Counted from the first letter of the stretch, positions 25,861-36,300 are shown. The stretch is 64,000 nt of DNA from Bacteroidales bacterium (GCA_017537965.1 JAFYJV010000018.1:62001-126000); one strand, 5' to 3'. The notes: generated from the letters alone by a model not told the origin. A program made the numbers and translations.

Positions 25861-26855
25861 AAGATGTTCTTGATGAGGTATTGCGCAATCTGTACCGCGT
25901 TGGTGGCGGCGCCTTTGCGGATGTTGTCGCTGACAACCCAGAAGTTCAAACCGTTCGCTATGCTGAAATCGCGGCGGAGCCTGCCTACGAAGACCTCGTC
26001 ATTATCGTATGCGTTGATGGCCATCGGATACACGTTGTTGGCGGGATCGTCTTGCACCACGATGCCAGGATAGTTTTCCAACAGCCGTCTCACCTCATCG
26101 AGTTCGAAGGGCTTGTTGAACTCGACGTTGACGGCTTCGGAATGGCCTCCTGTGACGGGCACGCGGCATACGGTGGCGGTGATGGCGATCTGGGGAGCCC
26201 TGAGGATCTTACGGGTCTCGTTCACGAGTTTCTCTTCCTCGGTGGTGTAGCCGTTGGGGCAGAAGTCGCCGCCATGGGGCAGGACGTTCCTATAGATTTG
26301 ATGAGGATATGCGTTGGGTGTTGTGGGGATACATGGCATGTGTCCCTCTTCGCGGTCAAGCTGATTGATGCCCTTCAAGCCGCTTCCACTCACGCTTTGG
26401 TAGGTGGCTATCACCAATCGCTTGATGTCAAAGGCTTTGTGCAACGGCGCCAAGGCCAGCACCATCTCGATCGTGGAGCAGTTGGGGTTCGCGATGATGT
26501 GGGTGTCCTTGGTGATCGTGTCGGCGTTGATCTCGGGCACCACCAATGGGATCTCTGGAAACATGCGCCAGGCAGAGCTGTTGTCAACCACGTATGTGCC
26601 TTGGGCGGCAAACTGGGGAGCATATTGCTTGGATGCGGATGCGCCAGCGGAGAAGATGGCGATGTCGGGACGTGAAGCAATGGCTTCTTCGACGCTGACA
26701 ACACGGTGGTTTTGGCCCCTGAAGACGATTTCCTTGCCGACTGACCTCTCTGAGGCGGCGACAATCAGTTTATCCATCTTAACATTCTGTTCGTCAAGAA
26801 CTTGTAACATCTTGGAGCCTACCAGTCCAGTGGCCCCCACCACGGCGATTCTCAT
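25857..26855 (-). CDS. asd: Aspartate-semialdehyde dehydrogenase
   Basis: Reduces aspartyl phosphate to the semialdehyde, the branch point for lysine/diaminopimelate, threonine and methionine. It has 332 residues from MRIAVVGATGLVGSKML (Rossmann glycine motif); seven codons upstream in frame (MNKNQIK) do not fit the family. The nucleophile is Cys126 in NPNCSTIEM, and the GHSEAVNVEF segment supplies substrate-binding residues. It is first in a two-gene unit with ribF, overlapping by four bases. Confidence 0.95.
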   Translation of the reverse strand: MRIAVVGATGLVGSKMLQVLDEQNVKMDKLIVAASERSVGKEIVFRGQNHRVVSVEEAIASRPDIAIFSAGASASKQYAPQFAAQGTYVVDNSSAWRMFPEIPLVVPEINADTITKDTHIIANPNCSTIEMVLALAPLHKAFDIKRLVIATYQSVSGSGLKGINQLDREEGHMPCIPTTPNAYPHQIYRNVLPHGGDFCPNGYTTEEEKLVNETRKILRAPQIAITATVCRVPVTGGHSEAVNVEFNKPFELDEVRRLLENYPGIVVQDDPANNVYPMAINAYDNDEVFVGRLRRDFSIANGLNFWVVSDNIRKGAATNAVQIAQYLIKNIL

Positions 26856-26904
26856 TTTTATTTGATTTTTATTCAACTTTTGTATAAAAACAAATTCTTC
26901 TTAG

Positions 26905-26912
26905 TATTTTTG
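26905..26912 (+). promoter_or_regulatory. -7 box (TATTTTTG), lamin-tail protein
   Basis: TATTTTTG followed by CGG, 35 bases upstream of the preferred ATG at 26948 and only 14 before the alternative at 26927. Confidence 0.65.
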
Positions 26913-26947
26913 CGGCAAACAAAGCAATGGGCAAAAATACTGAAAAT

Positions 26948-29557
26948 ATGAGAATGACAGTGCTCCTTTTTTTATTTCTCTCTTTTGGAGTTACCGCTCA
27001 GGTTGTTGACGACTTCTCTGACGGAGACTTCAACAGGGATCCTGAATGGGTGGGAACAGACTCATGTTTCACCGTCAACAATGCATTGCAGCTTCAATCG
27101 GCGGCGACTACTGCCGGAGAGGCATGGCTTTCTGTGCGCTATGACATACCCGCTTCAGGCTTTGGAAGCGAAGGAGAAACGGAATGGCGGTTTTGGATCC
27201 GGGAGGCTTTCAGTCCTTCTGGCAACAATTATGCTGAGGTTTGGCTGGTGGCCGATACCGCCGATCTTCGTCATGCCACATACGGCTATTTCATGCGTTT
27301 TGGCGCAGCAGGCAGCCAAGATGCCATCGAGTTATTTAGGAAGGATCCAGAAGGGGATCATCTGATCTGTGCGGGTGCGCCGGCGGCCATTGCCACTTCC
27401 TTCAAAGTAGCGGTGAAAGTGAACCGTGATCGAGAGGGGCATTGGACGTTGCGGACGGATTACGAGAATATGGGTAATTACATGGTCGAGGCGGAGGGTA
27501 TTGATAGCACCAGCCTTTGTGGAGGCTATTTCGGTTTTCACCTTTTTTTCACCTCTAGTAATGCGCGCAAGTTCTATTTCGATGATATTTATATCGGGCC
27601 GACCGTCTATGACATGTTGCCGCCCGAGTTGGTGAGATTGGAGGTGAGGGATGCAAGCCATCTGTTGTTGTGTTTTGACGAGCCGCTTTCTATGTCGGCG
27701 TTGGACGCGACGCGATACGAAGTGGAGCCTGGGACGCTCGTGCCGGATACGGTGTGTTTTGCATCCCGACCCTCCGAGGTGTTGCTGGCTTTTCATCCGC
27801 CGCTTCCTATCAATGTGAACTGCCGTCTTACGGTGAGGGGAATCTGCGATTTGTCGGAGAATGTCATGGATGATATGACGTGTGATTTTGCAGTATATGT
27901 CCCCATGGAGAACGATGTGGTGATCAATGAGATCATGGCCGATCCTTCTCCTCCCGTAGGGCTGCCCGAATGGGAATATGTGGAGCTGTTCAACACGACA
28001 GCACTTCCCATCGACTTGACGGGCTGGCGTTTGGAGGTCGGTACCACGGAGAGGGTGTTTCCTGCAGTGGGCATCGACCCACAGGGTTTCTTGATCCTGT
28101 GCAAGGCGGATGCGGCATCGGCGCTGTCGTCTTTCGGCCCGACATGCGGCTTTTCCAGCTTCTCCATCGCCAATGCCGGCACCGCCTTGCATCTCCTGTC
28201 GCCCGACGGGACCGTGGTGTCGGAGGTCTCTTTTAACGACACATGGTACCACGATGCGGAGAAAAAGGAAGGAGGGTGGTCCTTGGAACAGATTGATCCT
28301 TATAACCCTTGCGCCGGCACCTACAACTGGACGGCTTCCACCGATCCCTCGGGAGGGACCCCGGGGAGGGAAAACGCTGTCAACGCACCAAATGCATTTC
28401 AGCCGTCTTTGGATCGGGTGAGCATGTTGGGTGATGCCATTGTGCTGCTTTGGTTTGACCAGCAGATGAACAGATCGAGTCTTGGCGACCCTTCCCATTA
28501 TCAGGTGATGGAGACGGGATCACATCCCATTGAGGTGATCTGCAACCCTTTGAATGCGACGTCGGTGGAGTTGCTCTTTGAGACTCCCTTTCAGGAAGGT
28601 GCTCTCTACACCTTGGCGGTGCGCGAGGTGGAGAACTGTAGCGGCCATCCCATCGGAGCGGATGCGGAGATCTCCTTTGGGATCCCATTTGCCATTGGTG
28701 CCTCGGAGGTGCTTATCAACGAGATCCTCTTTGATCCCATTGAGCCAGGAGTGGATTATGTGGAGCTGTATAATGTTTCGGAAAAGACTTTTGACTTGTC
28801 AGAACTGAAGCTGGGAGTGATCAAGGAGTCCTTCCCGAATCCCGCCGACACGGTATTGAAAGAAATCTCGTCCGACCCTACGCTGTTTCTACCTCATACC
28901 TATATGTTATTGTCAACTGATGGATTGCTGGTGACGCAACAATATGGATGTGATCTCGGAGCTCATGTGGATATGAAGTCTTTCCCTTCGTATCCGAATG
29001 CTGGCGCTACAGTGGTCTTGATGAGCCGTCAGGGAGTGGTGGTGGATCAGATGGCTTATTCGGAGTCGATGCACTATCCATTGTTGAAGGAGACCAAAGG
29101 AGTGTCGCTTGAAAGGGTGTCGTGGGAAGTGTCATCGTCCCAACCTGACAACTGGCATTCTGCTGCCGAGTCGGTGCATTTCGGGACGCCGGGCTATGAA
29201 AACTCGATGGCTGTTGTGGCACAAGAATCTGAAATAAAGGAAGGAGGTGTGGTAAGGATCTTGCCGGAGGTGTTCTCGCCTGACGGAGACGGCATAGATG
29301 ACCATTGTCAGGTCATCTATGCCTATGAAGAGGCGGGCTGTACGATGAATGTCTATGTCTTCAATGTTGATGGACAGATGGTTCGTCATCTAGTCAGAGG
29401 CGAATTGGTAGCGAAAGAGGGAGAGTTTGTCTGGAATGGTCTGGACAACCGTGGCAACCGAGTGTCACTGGGTATCTATGTCCTGGTCACAGAGGTGTTC
29501 GATATGCATGGCAATGTCCGTCGGTATCGTAACGCGGTGTCGGTGGCGTCACGCTGA
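26948..29557 (+). CDS. Secreted lamin-tail-domain surface protein
   Basis: An 869-residue exported protein. Signal peptide MRMTVLLFLFLSFGVTAQ; ATG 26927 would add seven residues and is possible. Domains: a jelly-roll of about 200 residues, an Ig-like SbsA domain (ELVRLEVRDASHLLLCFDEP), a lamin-tail domain (VVINEIMADPSPPVG, then WEYVELFNTT), a second Ig-like domain, a second lamin-tail domain (VLINEILFDPIEPGVDYVEL), and a C-terminal FlgD-like Ig module (FSPDGDGIDDHCQV, WNGLDNRGNRVSLGIYVL). The last resembles T9SS type B or gliding-associated C-termini. Probably a structural or adhesive surface protein; no enzyme motif is seen. It ends one base from the convergent phosphatase gene. Confidence 0.85.
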   Translation: MRMTVLLFLFLSFGVTAQVVDDFSDGDFNRDPEWVGTDSCFTVNNALQLQSAATTAGEAWLSVRYDIPASGFGSEGETEWRFWIREAFSPSGNNYAEVWLVADTADLRHATYGYFMRFGAAGSQDAIELFRKDPEGDHLICAGAPAAIATSFKVAVKVNRDREGHWTLRTDYENMGNYMVEAEGIDSTSLCGGYFGFHLFFTSSNARKFYFDDIYIGPTVYDMLPPELVRLEVRDASHLLLCFDEPLSMSALDATRYEVEPGTLVPDTVCFASRPSEVLLAFHPPLPINVNCRLTVRGICDLSENVMDDMTCDFAVYVPMENDVVINEIMADPSPPVGLPEWEYVELFNTTALPIDLTGWRLEVGTTERVFPAVGIDPQGFLILCKADAASALSSFGPTCGFSSFSIANAGTALHLLSPDGTVVSEVSFNDTWYHDAEKKEGGWSLEQIDPYNPCAGTYNWTASTDPSGGTPGRENAVNAPNAFQPSLDRVSMLGDAIVLLWFDQQMNRSSLGDPSHYQVMETGSHPIEVICNPLNATSVELLFETPFQEGALYTLAVREVENCSGHPIGADAEISFGIPFAIGASEVLINEILFDPIEPGVDYVELYNVSEKTFDLSELKLGVIKESFPNPADTVLKEISSDPTLFLPHTYMLLSTDGLLVTQQYGCDLGAHVDMKSFPSYPNAGATVVLMSRQGVVVDQMAYSESMHYPLLKETKGVSLERVSWEVSSSQPDNWHSAAESVHFGTPGYENSMAVVAQESEIKEGGVVRILPEVFSPDGDGIDDHCQVIYAYEEAGCTMNVYVFNVDGQMVRHLVRGELVAKEGEFVWNGLDNRGNRVSLGIYVLVTEVFDMHGNVRRYRNAVSVASR

Positions 29558-29558
29558 A

Positions 29559-30260
29559 TCACATGTCGAGGTTGGTCTGGGCGAACAACACGTTGGTATC
29601 GGGGTTGAAAGCCATCAAGTTGCCCATGTCGGTTTGCTCGGTGCAAAAGACCCCATTGTCCAAGGCGATGAAGTCGTAGCCTTTTTGGTGATGGATGACG
29701 TGGTCGATGAAGCTGTAATCGACAGGGATGTGTCCATGGATGATGCGGCGTCCATTGGTTTTGTTGAAATCGACCTTGAAGTTCCTGACCCAAATCATGC
29801 TACGAAGGTCTTCAAATGGATTGTCGATGTTGAAGTTCATCCCCGCGTGGACGAGAATATAATCCTCAAGCTCGTGGTAGTATTCGAGCCCTTGCATCCA
29901 TTCGATGTATTGTTGGGGTATCTCACGGGGATGCTTGACACCAAAGCTCTTGAGGGTCGCAGAAGCGCCCACTTTTTCCCATGAACGTTGTATCTCGGGC
30001 TTGAAGAGATGCCATTTCTGGTCGGCTTCCCAGGCCTTGATGCAGTAGTCTTCGTGGTTGCCTTTGAGGCAGTGGAGTCGGTATCCCTTTTCTTGAAGGT
30101 CCATGAGGTAATCGATCACCTCCTTGCTTCTCGGTCCACGGTCGATAAAGTCGCCAAGGAAAAACAATTCGTCTTCCTTGGTGATTTTCAGGAAGCTTTC
30201 CACCAACGACTTGAGTGTCTTGGCGCAACCGTGAATATCAGGAATGATCCACCTTGCCAT
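29559..30260 (-). CDS. Serine/threonine-type metallophosphatase (PPP family)
   Basis: A 233-residue cytoplasmic phosphoesterase. Metal-binding motifs are DIHGC (8-12), GDFIDRGPRS (near 36-45), GNHED (near 67-71), and the histidines of VHAGM and IHGHIPV. This set fits the PPP family close to bacterial Ser/Thr and diadenosine-tetraphosphate phosphatases; the exact substrate cannot be told from sequence. It is downstream of gpmA on the same strand with a 19-base spacer made of AT-rich heptamers, so the two may be co-transcribed. Confidence 0.9.
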   Translation of the reverse strand: MARWIIPDIHGCAKTLKSLVESFLKITKEDELFFLGDFIDRGPRSKEVIDYLMDLQEKGYRLHCLKGNHEDYCIKAWEADQKWHLFKPEIQRSWEKVGASATLKSFGVKHPREIPQQYIEWMQGLEYYHELEDYILVHAGMNFNIDNPFEDLRSMIWVRNFKVDFNKTNGRRIIHGHIPVDYSFIDHVIHHQKGYDFIALDNGVFCTEQTDMGNLMAFNPDTNVLFAQTNLDM

Positions 30261-30282
30261 TTTAATTTAGAATTTAGAATTA
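30261..30282. repeat. Heptamer array, AGAATTT type
   Basis: About three units of TTTAGAA fill the gap between the gpmA stop (30280-30282) and the phosphatase ATG (30258-30260). Relative to the genes, its orientation is opposite to the other AT-rich arrays. Confidence 0.7.
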
Positions 30283-31023
30283 TTTCTTCCCTTGGTTGGC
30301 GACGGCGGCCATAAGGGCAGCGACTTTCTCAGGATCGCCGAGGAAGAAGTCTTTTTGAAGCTTCATCTGATCGTCGAACTCGAATATGTACGGGATTCCG
30401 GTGGGGATGTTGAAGGCGATGATCTCGTCGTTCGACATGCCTTTGAGCACTTTCACGACACCGCGAAGGCTGTTGCCGTGGGCCACCACCATCACTTGGT
30501 CATGGTCTTCGAAGGCCTTCATGATGTGGTCTTGGTAGTAGGGCATGACGCGCTCGATGGTGTCGCACAACGCTTCGGTCAGCGGGATCTGTTCGTCGGT
30601 GAGTTCGGCGTAGCGAGGATCCATGCGAGGGCTCTTGGGGTCGTTCATCTCCAACGCCGGAGGGCGTACGTCGAAAGCACGGCGCCAAAGTCGAACCTGT
30701 TCGTCACCGTATTTCTCTGCCGTCATCTTCTTGTCCAAGCCCTGTAACTGGCCATACGACTTCTCGTTCAGCCTCCAGGTCTTATAGACGGGCAACCAGT
30801 CCATGTCCATTTCATCAAGTACATAGTTCAAGGTCTTGATGGCGCGTTTCAGGTAGGAGGTGAAGCAGATCTCAGGTTTGTAGCCGTTTTCTTTCAAAAC
30901 TTCACCAGCTTCAATGGCTTCTTGGATGCCTTTTTCAGATAGATCGACATTGGTCCAACCCGTGAACAGGTTGAGTTTATTCCACTGGCTTTCGCCGTGA
31001 CGGATCAGAATCAGTTTCTTCAT
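30280..31023 (-). CDS. gpmA: 2,3-bisphosphoglycerate-dependent phosphoglycerate mutase
   Basis: Interconverts 3- and 2-phosphoglycerate in glycolysis. It has 247 residues from MKKLILIRHGESQWN; His9 of RHGE is the phosphorylated residue. FTGWTNVDLSEKG, TSYLKRAIKT, WRLNEKSYGQLQG and VVAHGNSLRG are dPGM signatures. A longer frame begins 14 codons upstream, across the promoter, and is rejected. Confidence 0.96.
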   Translation of the reverse strand: MKKLILIRHGESQWNKLNLFTGWTNVDLSEKGIQEAIEAGEVLKENGYKPEICFTSYLKRAIKTLNYVLDEMDMDWLPVYKTWRLNEKSYGQLQGLDKKMTAEKYGDEQVRLWRRAFDVRPPALEMNDPKSPRMDPRYAELTDEQIPLTEALCDTIERVMPYYQDHIMKAFEDHDQVMVVAHGNSLRGVVKVLKGMSNDEIIAFNIPTGIPYIFEFDDQMKLQKDFFLGDPEKVAALMAAVANQGKK

Positions 31024-31053
31024 GATAAATTGTGTTTGTTGTCTTATTGGCTC

Positions 31054-31061
31054 CAAAATTA
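31054..31061 (-). promoter_or_regulatory. -7 box (TAATTTTG), gpmA
   Basis: TAATTTTG on the minus strand, 30 bases before the gpmA ATG. Confidence 0.55.
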
Positions 31062-31154
31062 ACACTTTATTCGCAAAATGGAATGGAAATTGTAATTACC
31101 GGGCCGATTTTTATCAAAAATTATGTAGAATCTTGTAATTTCAAATAAAATTAT

Positions 31155-31162
31155 TATTTTTG
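31155..31162 (+). promoter_or_regulatory. -7 box (TATTTTTG), lipoprotein
   Basis: TATTTTTG, 27 bases before the ATG at 31190, in an A/T-rich leader. Confidence 0.65.
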
Positions 31163-31189
31163 TACCCTAAACCTTTAAAAATTATTATT

Positions 31190-32173
31190 ATGAAGAAACT
31201 ATCAATCTTTCTTGGCAGTCTGCTTATCGCCGTTGCCATTTTAGCAGTGAGTTGTGGTAAGGATAAAGAGACCACGATTCAGAAATTCATCAACATTGTT
31301 GACGCTGTTTTGGTTAGCGACGACATGCCAACTGCCACTGCGGACTATGATATTGATGTCCAGATGGGTGGCAATGTCATCCCTGGAGGTTCCGCCTACG
31401 TCAGAGTGAGCTCTCCTATTCAAGCACAGAAGATTTATGTTGCCGTCAATAATCAAGTGGGTTATTATGAGGTTCCTGCCGATAACAACAACAGGGATTT
31501 CTCGTATAACTTTGTGATGATTGTTGACCAAGGCATTGACCTTGGAGAAGACGGAATCTTCACCATCCAAGTCGCTATCCTTGACATAGACGGCAACGTC
31601 TCAAATATATGGGAGAACAATATTGGTTTGATCACTGTGGGTACGGGTGAACTTCAGATCAGTATGACCTTCGACCAGCACAAGGACATCGACCTCCATG
31701 TGATTGAGCCTGAGATTGAGAATGACACCTTGACTTACGGTGATCGCCATATTTATTATGGTCATAGAACCAGCCGTAATGGTGGTAAGCTTGATTTGGA
31801 TTCCAATGCCGGTTGCAGCACTTCTGAAGTTTGGGCTGAAAATGTTACTTACGGTGAAGACGCTTTTGTGAGACCCGGTCTCTACAAGGTGTATGCTGTG
31901 ATCTGGAGCAACTGCGATACGGCTGAAGAACCCACCAACATCACCCTTTCGGTGTTCTACGGTGGTCAGCTGATTGCCACGGAGAATGGTGTCGCCAATC
32001 CGTTTGTGGCCACCTTCCCGGGAGGTTCTCCCAGCACTGGATCAAGCTTGAGCATGGATCCTACGCTGACCTTCGTCATCCCGGACCACGGACAGAGAAG
32101 CGTCAAGGATTTCGAGCCGACTCCTCTTACCGAGAGCGATCTTGAAAAAATGGAAATGGAAACTGAGTTCTGA
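31190..32173 (+). CDS. Lipoprotein with a DUF2135/YfaP-like domain
   Basis: A 327-residue lipoprotein from MKKLSIFLGSLLIAVAILAVSC (lipobox VSC-G, Cys22). Residues 40-160 are beta-rich. Residues 165-285 (MTFDQHKDIDLHVIEP, then RNGGKLDLDSNAGC, FVRPGLYKVYAVIWSNC) resemble the DUF2135/YfaP fold of unknown function, which has the same D-x-D-L-H-V ... G-G-x-L-D-x-D pattern. The tail (PLTESDLEKMEMETEF) is acidic. It is a single-gene unit with promoter and strong terminator, so it may be well expressed. The ten codons upstream of ATG 31190 overlap the promoter. Confidence 0.82.
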   Translation: MKKLSIFLGSLLIAVAILAVSCGKDKETTIQKFINIVDAVLVSDDMPTATADYDIDVQMGGNVIPGGSAYVRVSSPIQAQKIYVAVNNQVGYYEVPADNNNRDFSYNFVMIVDQGIDLGEDGIFTIQVAILDIDGNVSNIWENNIGLITVGTGELQISMTFDQHKDIDLHVIEPEIENDTLTYGDRHIYYGHRTSRNGGKLDLDSNAGCSTSEVWAENVTYGEDAFVRPGLYKVYAVIWSNCDTAEEPTNITLSVFYGGQLIATENGVANPFVATFPGGSPSTGSSLSMDPTLTFVIPDHGQRSVKDFEPTPLTESDLEKMEMETEF

Positions 32174-32192
32174 TCAGCGTTCTATTGACGGA

Positions 32193-32230
32193 AATGAAAT
32201 AGGGTGGCCTGCAGGCCACCCTATTTCATT
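32193..32230. terminator. Very long bidirectional terminator
   Basis: A perfect 38-bp palindrome (19-bp arms) whose core is AGGGTGGCCTGCAGGCCACC, with A/T-rich ends, between the lipoprotein stop at 32173 and the convergent lspA stop at 32249. Confidence 0.92.
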
Positions 32231-32248
32231 ATATTCAAGAACATATTA

Positions 32249-32887
32249 TTAAATGTTCTTCAACCATTTCCATTGGAAGAGGATCATATAAAATACCCCG
32301 ATGGTGATGGCCGCGTCGGCGATGTTGAAGATGGGACGGAAAAAGATAAAGTGTCCGTCTTCTCCAAAAAAGAAGTTGGGCAGCCAACTATTGTTCTCTC
32401 GTGCAATGTCGATGAGCGGGAAATAGAGCATATCGACGACTTTCCCGTGCAGCCATCCTGCATAACCTCCGCCGTCAGGGAATAATGTGGCGACCTGTGA
32501 GTAGGTGCTCTCGCTGAAGAGTGGACCGTAAAAGATGCTGTCGAGGATGTTGCCCATGGCACCTGCCACGATGAGCGAGATGCCGAACATCACGCCGAAG
32601 CGAGTGTTCTTTTTGGAGAGCCTGAAGAGCACGATGAACAACACCACTACGGCAATGATCCTAAAGATGCTCAAGATGGCTTTCATAGTGCCACCACCCC
32701 CCATCCAGCCGAATGCCATGCCGGGGTTTTCGATAAAGAGCAACTTGAACCAATTGCCTAATATGGGGATCTCCTGACCTACAGTCATGTGCAACTTGAC
32801 CCAGATCTTGAAGAACTGGTCAAGAAACAGGACGATGAGGATGATCAAAAATGAGGCGGTGAGGCCTTTGCGTTTTCCTTGGGTCAC
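32249..32887 (-). CDS. lspA: Lipoprotein signal peptidase (signal peptidase II)
   Basis: Cleaves lipoprotein signal peptides after lipidation; the many lipoproteins here are its substrates. It has 212 residues with four membrane segments. Motifs are ENPGMAFG (53-60), GNILDSIFYG (catalytic Asp116), GKVVDMLYFPL, and FNIADAAITIG (catalytic Asp191). It is longer than the E. coli enzyme (164) because of a periplasmic loop between the third and fourth membrane segments, which is usual in Bacteroidota. Its start overlaps the upstream dksA-like stop by four bases. Confidence 0.95.
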   Translation of the reverse strand: MTQGKRKGLTASFLIILIVLFLDQFFKIWVKLHMTVGQEIPILGNWFKLLFIENPGMAFGWMGGGGTMKAILSIFRIIAVVVLFIVLFRLSKKNTRFGVMFGISLIVAGAMGNILDSIFYGPLFSESTYSQVATLFPDGGGYAGWLHGKVVDMLYFPLIDIARENNSWLPNFFFGEDGHFIFFRPIFNIADAAITIGVFYMILFQWKWLKNI

Positions 32888-33282
32888 TTTTTCTTTTCCT
32901 TCATTTTAGCGTCCAGACAAATTGTCGTAGTGGGAACGCAGCGGAGCCGTTCCTTCGGGATCAACTTGCCAGTGGCGCGGCAAACGCCGTAGGTCTTGTT
33001 CTCGATGCGCATCAAGGCGAATTCGAGGTTTTGTATGTATTTTTCAGTGCGGGAAGCCAACTTGGCGTTCTCTTCTTTCTGCGATACCGAATAGCCTTCC
33101 TCCAGGATCTTGAAGGTGGGCGCCGTGTCGTCGGTGCTATGTTCTCCACCGGCGATGTTCTCTTTCAGGATCTCAAGGTTCTCTTGTGCCTGTTTCAGCT
33201 TCTCCAAAATCAACACTTTGAACTCTTCCAGTTCTTCATCGGAGTATCTCACGGTCGGTGCTACTTTGTTCTTCTCGTCCAT
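32884..33282 (-). CDS. TraR/DksA-family protein without a complete zinc finger
   Basis: A 132-residue protein related to DksA, which binds RNA polymerase together with ppGpp. Residues 15-95 form a coiled coil (YSDEELEEFKVLILEKL onward), and the C-terminal globular part reads YGVCRATGKLIPKERLRCVPTTTICLDAK. The four cysteines of the classical CxxC...CxxC finger are not in place: positions two and four are Thr and Ala, with other cysteines out of register. Loss of this finger is common in Bacteroidota members. It is co-transcribed with lspA (ATGA overlap), and both are upstream-free of any clear promoter box. Confidence 0.9.
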   Translation of the reverse strand: MDEKNKVAPTVRYSDEELEEFKVLILEKLKQAQENLEILKENIAGGEHSTDDTAPTFKILEEGYSVSQKEENAKLASRTEKYIQNLEFALMRIENKTYGVCRATGKLIPKERLRCVPTTTICLDAKMKEKKK

Positions 33283-33345
33283 AGTTGATATATTTTTTTG
33301 AAAGTGCTAAAATACGTTAATTTTCATTAAAAATCAAGTTTTTTT

Positions 33346-36300
33346 TTACACTTTCTGAATTTTCATTCTGACATTGACTTTCTCTGTAAGTTCGTCTTCA
33401 AGCACCTCGCCGTCAAGGTGGTTGGAAGTCTCGATGCCGTTGGCCAGGGTCTCGGCGCAGATGTAACTGCTGAACACCTTGACGGCGGGCTCGATCTTCT
33501 CATTCTTCTCAATGAAGATGTTGATGCGGTCGGTGACTTCCAAGCCGGAGTTCTTGCGGAGGGTCTGGACGCGGTTGACGATCTCGCGGGCGAGGCCTTC
33601 GTTGAACAGGTCCTCGGTGATGGTCATGTCCAAAGCCACGGTGTAGTTGCCTTCGGAGGTGACTGCCCAGCCAGGGATGTCCTGTGTGGCGATGAGGGCG
33701 TCTTCCAACGTCAACTCAACATCGACACCATCCACGTCAAGATGGGTACCGTTGTTCTTCTCGTAAGCGTGGATCTCGTCTTGGCTCATGTTGGCGAAGA
33801 AAGCGGTGATCTGTCTCATCTGCTTGCCGTACTTTCGCCCCAAGGTCTTGAAGTTGGGCTTCACGTTCTTCACCAGGATGTTGTTGTCGGGAGCCAGGAA
33901 CTCAATGCCTTTGATGTTGACCTCACTCATGATGAGGTGGGCGACTTTTTCGAGTTGGCCTTTCATCGTTTCATTGGCCACGGGGATCATGATCTTTGAC
34001 AAGGGCTGGCGTACGCGGATGTTGGCTTTCTTGCGCAACGAAAGCACCAACGAGGAGATAAGTTGCGCGGCTTCCATGCGTTCTTCCAAAGCCTTGTCTA
34101 TGAACTTGGTGTCGGCCACGGGGAAGTCGGTCAGGTGCACTGACTCGGCCTTGTTGTGTCCAGTGGCGTTGTTGAGGTCGCGATAGAGTTGCTCGCTGAA
34201 GAACGGGGCGATGGGCGAACTGAGTCGGGCCACGGTCTCCAGGCAAGTATATAAGGTCTGATATGCCGAGAGCTTGTCTTTGTCGTCGTCGCTTCTCCAG
34301 AAACGGCGGCGTGAGAGGCGGACGTACCAGTTGCTGAGGTGAGCGTCCACGAAGTCTTGGATGGCACGGCCGGCACGAGTGGGTTCATAGCTCTTATAAG
34401 CATCGTTGACGTTGATGATCAGCGAGTTGAGTTCAGAGAGGATCCAGCGGTCAATCTCAGGACGTTCTGCCATCGGAAGATCGGCCTCCTCGTAGTGGAA
34501 CTTGTCGATGTTGGCATACAGGGCGAAGAAAGCATAGGTGTTGTACAAGGTTCCGAAGAACTTGCGGCGCACCTCATCGACACCGGCCTCATCGAATTTC
34601 AAGTTGTCCCACGGCTGTGAGTTGGTGATCATGTACCAACGCACGGCATCGGCACCATATTTCTCGATGGCGCCAAAAGGATCCACGGCGTTGCCTAAAC
34701 GCTTCGACATCTTGTTGCCGTTTTTGTCGAGCACCAAGCCGTTGGAGATCACATTTTTGTATGCTACGCTGTCGAAGCACATCGTGGCGATGGCATGGAG
34801 CGTAAAGAACCAGCCACGGGTTTGGTCAACGCCTTCGGCAATGAAATCTGCCGGGAAAGGGAGTCTTCCACCTTCTGTCTTCAGTCTTCCGTCTTCCGTC
34901 TTCTCCCCCATATAATGGTATTGGGCGTAAGGCATGGCTCCCGAGTCAAACCACACGTCGATCAAGTCGGGTTCGCGGAACATCTTCTTGCCGCTTGCAG
35001 AGCAGAGGATGACGCCATCGATGTAAGGACGGTGCAGATCGAACTTGGTATAATCGGCGGAGGCATACGGATTGTCTTTCATGAATCCTGCCTTGATGGA
35101 TTTCTCGATCTCGTTGCGAAGCTCTTCCACGCTGCCGATGCAGATCTCTTCCTTGCCGTCTTCGGTGCGCCAGATGGGCAATGGCGTGCCCCAGTAGCGC
35201 GAACGGGAGAGGTTCCAGTCCACGAGGTTCTCCAGCCAGTTTCCGAAACGTCCGCTGCCAGTGGCTTCGGGCTTCCAGTTGATGGTCTTGTTGAGTTCGA
35301 TCATGCGGTCTTTCAAGGCCGTGGTCTTGATGAACCAGCTGTCGAGAGGATAGTAGAGCACAGGTTTGTCGGTGCGCCAGCAGTGTGGGTAGTTGTGCGT
35401 ATGTTTCTCGCTCTTGAAGAGCTTGCCTTCGTCTTTCAGCATGACCACGATATCGACATCCAACGACTTGTCTTTCTCAGTCTTGGTGGGGTCGTAGGCG
35501 TTTTTCACGAACTGGCCGGCGTATGGACGGTAGGCTTCCATGTCCATGCAGTTCTTTACGAACTCGGGGTCGAGGTCTTCGATGCGGAAGAACTTGCCTG
35601 TGCGGTCCACCATAGGCTGTGGCTTGCCGTCCTTGTCGATCATCTGTAAGGGCGGGATGCCTGCGGCTGCGGCGACGCGTTTGTCGTCCGCACCGAAAGT
35701 GGGTGCGATGTGGACGATACCTGTACCATCTTCTGTAGTGACATAGTCGCCAGGGATGATCCGGAACGCGCCTTCGCCCGGGTTGACCCAAGGAATCAGC
35801 TGTTCGTATTCAATGCCGACGAGGTCCTTGCCCTTGAATTCCTTGACAACTTCAGGGGCTTCCTTGAACATGGTCTCCACCAAAGCTTTGGCCATAAGGA
35901 TCTGGCAAGGTTCTTCGGTGTAAGGATGCACCGTGTTCAGCAGGACATAGTCGATATTAGGACCGACACACAAGGCGGTATTGCTCGGCAAGGTCCACGG
36001 CGTGGTCGTCCAAGCGATGGCATACGTAGGGCTGTCACACTGTGGCAGCCGTACATCATTTTTCAGTTTAAACAACGCCACACAAGTCAGATCTTTCACA
36101 TCGCGGTAGCAGCCAGGCATGTTCAGTTCATGGGAACTGAGTCCGGTGCCGGCAGCGGGCGAATAGGGTTGGATGGTGTAGCCTTTATAGAGCAAGCCTT
36201 TGTTGTACAGGTCTTTCAGCAGGAACCACAAGGTCTCGATGTAGTCGTTGGTGAAGGTGATGTATGGATCGTTGAGGTTGACCCAGTATCCCATCTTACG

